Below are positions 62,790 to 64,000 of a stretch of DNA of 64,000 bases, in pieces. Under the pieces are notes generated by a model. That model saw nothing but the letters and a program-made list of their open reading frames with translations, was not told where the DNA came from and searched no databases. The translations under genes were made by a program, and so were the position numbers. Origin of the DNA: Acinetobacter gerneri DSM 14967 = CIP 107464 = MTCC 9824. Its GTDB lineage: Bacteria > Pseudomonadota > Gammaproteobacteria > Pseudomonadales > Moraxellaceae. Every line of letters begins with the position of its first letter. The stretch's first letter is position 1. The stretch spans positions 135,258 through 199,257 of the forward strand of contig NZ_KB849542.1 of the NCBI RefSeq assembly GCF_000368565.1, read 5' to 3'.

Positions 62790-64000
62790 TTAACACATCA
62801 ATTTATTGACCACTTGATTTGCCTCAATAGCTTTACTAAATAAAAATCCCTGCCCGATTTTACAGCCTGATTTGATCAAAATTTCGAGTTCACTATGTTT
62901 TTCAATCCCTTCAGCGATGATATCCAATTGTAATTTTGGAGCCAGTTGGATGATTGCTTGTACTATGGCTAAAGTCTCTTTATCTGGCTCGATGAGTTGA
63001 ATAAAACTACGGTCTATTTTCAAACAATCAATTGGATAATCTTTCAATCTAGAAAGTGAAGAATGCCCCGTCCCAAAGTCATCTAAAGATATTTTCACAC
63101 CTTTTGACTTCAACAATCGTAAAGCACGCAAAACATAATTGGCACTTCGTTCAGATAATACCTGCTCGGTTACTTCAACCTCGATTAAATGTGCGGGGAT
63201 TTTGTATTTTTCAAGTCTGAGTAAAAATTTCTCAGCATAGTCATCCCTTAAAAACTCCACAGGCGCAGCATTAATCGCGATCGGCACCACATCAACACCT
63301 TGTTTCTGCCAAGATGAAATGTCAGCAAAAATTTTAGTTTGCATAATACTACTAATCTTGGTCGCCAATTGATAATCCTTAAATGCCTCTTGTAAAACGC
63401 TTGGAAAACTTAACCCTTCACTTGGAGAAATCCAACGCAATAAAGCCTCAAAACCAACAATTTTTTGAGATAGTAAGTGAACTTTAGGTTGATAATAGGG
63501 AACAATCCAATTTTTTTGGATAATGTTTCTTGCTTGATGGAGTTGCTTGGCCGTTTGATCACTTAAAAATAACATATGCTCATCATAGAAACGGATTCCA
63601 CCACGACCATCATTTTTAATATCATGTAATGCTGTATCTACACATCGCATCAAACCATTTACATCTAAAGCATGATGGGGATAGATCGCACAACCGATAC
63701 TCATCCCACCGTTGATACGTTTACCGTCATAGCTAATCGGTGTTTCGAGTTGTTTTGCTACAGTTTCTGCAATCGCATATAGTTCATTTTCATTTTCAAG
63801 ATTGTTCACTGCAACAGCAAATTCATCACCACCAACCCGTGCAATAAACACCTTATCAGTTAAGGTTGTAATCAGGCGCTTCGATAAAACGCGTAATAGA
63901 TGATCTCCCGCTGCATGTCCTAACATTTCATTGATATGCTTAAAATAATCCAAACCTAATAAAATCAAGCCAACCTGTTGGGCTTGATCTTTGGCACTAT
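62790..64000 (-). CDS. GGDEF-EAL protein, C-terminal part (5' end outside window)
   Basis: The frame is open to the window edge, 402 residues shown. The first part is a GGDEF domain with LLGLDYFKHINEMLGHAAGD and an intact RVGGDEFAV, the diguanylate cyclase signature. Then comes an EAL domain: PYYQPKVHLL, FEALLRWISP, EVEVTEQVL, DDFGTGHSSL and KIDRSFIQ, with metal and catalytic residues present. It should make and/or degrade the second messenger cyclic di-GMP; many such tandem proteins act mainly as phosphodiesterases. The N-terminal sensory region is not visible. Confidence 0.93.
   Translation of the reverse strand, partial: SAKDQAQQVGLILLGLDYFKHINEMLGHAAGDHLLRVLSKRLITTLTDKVFIARVGGDEFAVAVNNLENENELYAIAETVAKQLETPISYDGKRINGGMSIGCAIYPHHALDVNGLMRCVDTALHDIKNDGRGGIRFYDEHMLFLSDQTAKQLHQARNIIQKNWIVPYYQPKVHLLSQKIVGFEALLRWISPSEGLSFPSVLQEAFKDYQLATKISSIMQTKIFADISSWQKQGVDVVPIAINAAPVEFLRDDYAEKFLLRLEKYKIPAHLIEVEVTEQVLSERSANYVLRALRLLKSKGVKISLDDFGTGHSSLSRLKDYPIDCLKIDRSFIQLIEPDKETLAIVQAIIQLAPKLQLDIIAEGIEKHSELEILIKSGCKIGQGFLFSKAIEANQVVNKLMC

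Overview
The window looks like a chromosomal segment of an Acinetobacter species. It is AT-rich, and its gene set and gene pairings are typical of Moraxellaceae: a secreted mutarotase of the Acinetobacter Mro type, metE, acnB, tamA-tamB, a kdpABC-kdpDE block, coq7, folB-folK and prfA-prmC. Species cannot be fixed from the sequence alone. No rRNA, tRNA, CRISPR array or replication origin was seen.

Layout. 1-12.6 kb: the 3' end of metE, an operon of a small unknown protein and a Sel1-repeat lipoprotein whose upstream region carries a heptanucleotide tandem repeat, gltS, a voltage-gated K+ channel, an AroP-type permease, an Lrp-type regulator, the secreted mutarotase, a porin, and a desaturase paired with a PhnD-like protein. 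12.6-22 kb: a four-gene osmoprotectant ABC importer (yehZYXW-type order), an SDR dehydrogenase, a small membrane protein, acnB and a small unknown protein. 22.6-30.5 kb: an accessory island described below. 30.5-38 kb: tamB and tamA. 38-41.4 kb: an LplT-like MFS protein, coq7, a secreted unknown protein and a GNAT acetyltransferase. 41.4-49.6 kb: the Kdp high-affinity K+ system with its two-component regulator. 50-53.1 kb: folK, folB, an ABC1/UbiB-type kinase and a MoeB/ThiF-type E1-like enzyme. 53.8-57.9 kb: two AraC-type regulators around an HSD10-like dehydrogenase, and a small unknown protein. 58-64 kb: prmC, prfA, two tandem glycine-zipper proteins, a luciferase-like flavin oxidoreductase with palindromic sites in front of it, and the start of a GGDEF-EAL protein cut by the window end.

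The most unusual region is 23.5-30.5 kb. It holds a PAAR-domain (type VI secretion spike-tip) protein broken by an IS30-family element. The tail of the broken gene resumes after the IS and ends in a 4-bp ATGA overlap with a 213-residue lipoprotein gene. That lipoprotein has one further intact paralogue (26806-27447), one 3' fragment abutting an IS3-family element (25919-26126) and one decayed relic (about 30364-30498). This is what a T6SS effector with repeatedly duplicated immunity genes would look like, and the effector and immunity functions are inference. The IS3 element has no visible target duplication and lies between pieces of two unrelated genes (a SulP-type STAS tail and the lipoprotein fragment), so the island has probably been rearranged by IS recombination.

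Other points of interest are a KdpE-like operator and weak -10 placed as in E. coli, with a possible unannotated 41-residue leader gene directly after them, paired palindromes before the flavin oxidoreductase gene, and two minus-strand terminators lying far downstream of any stop codon (possible 3'-UTR or small-RNA ends).
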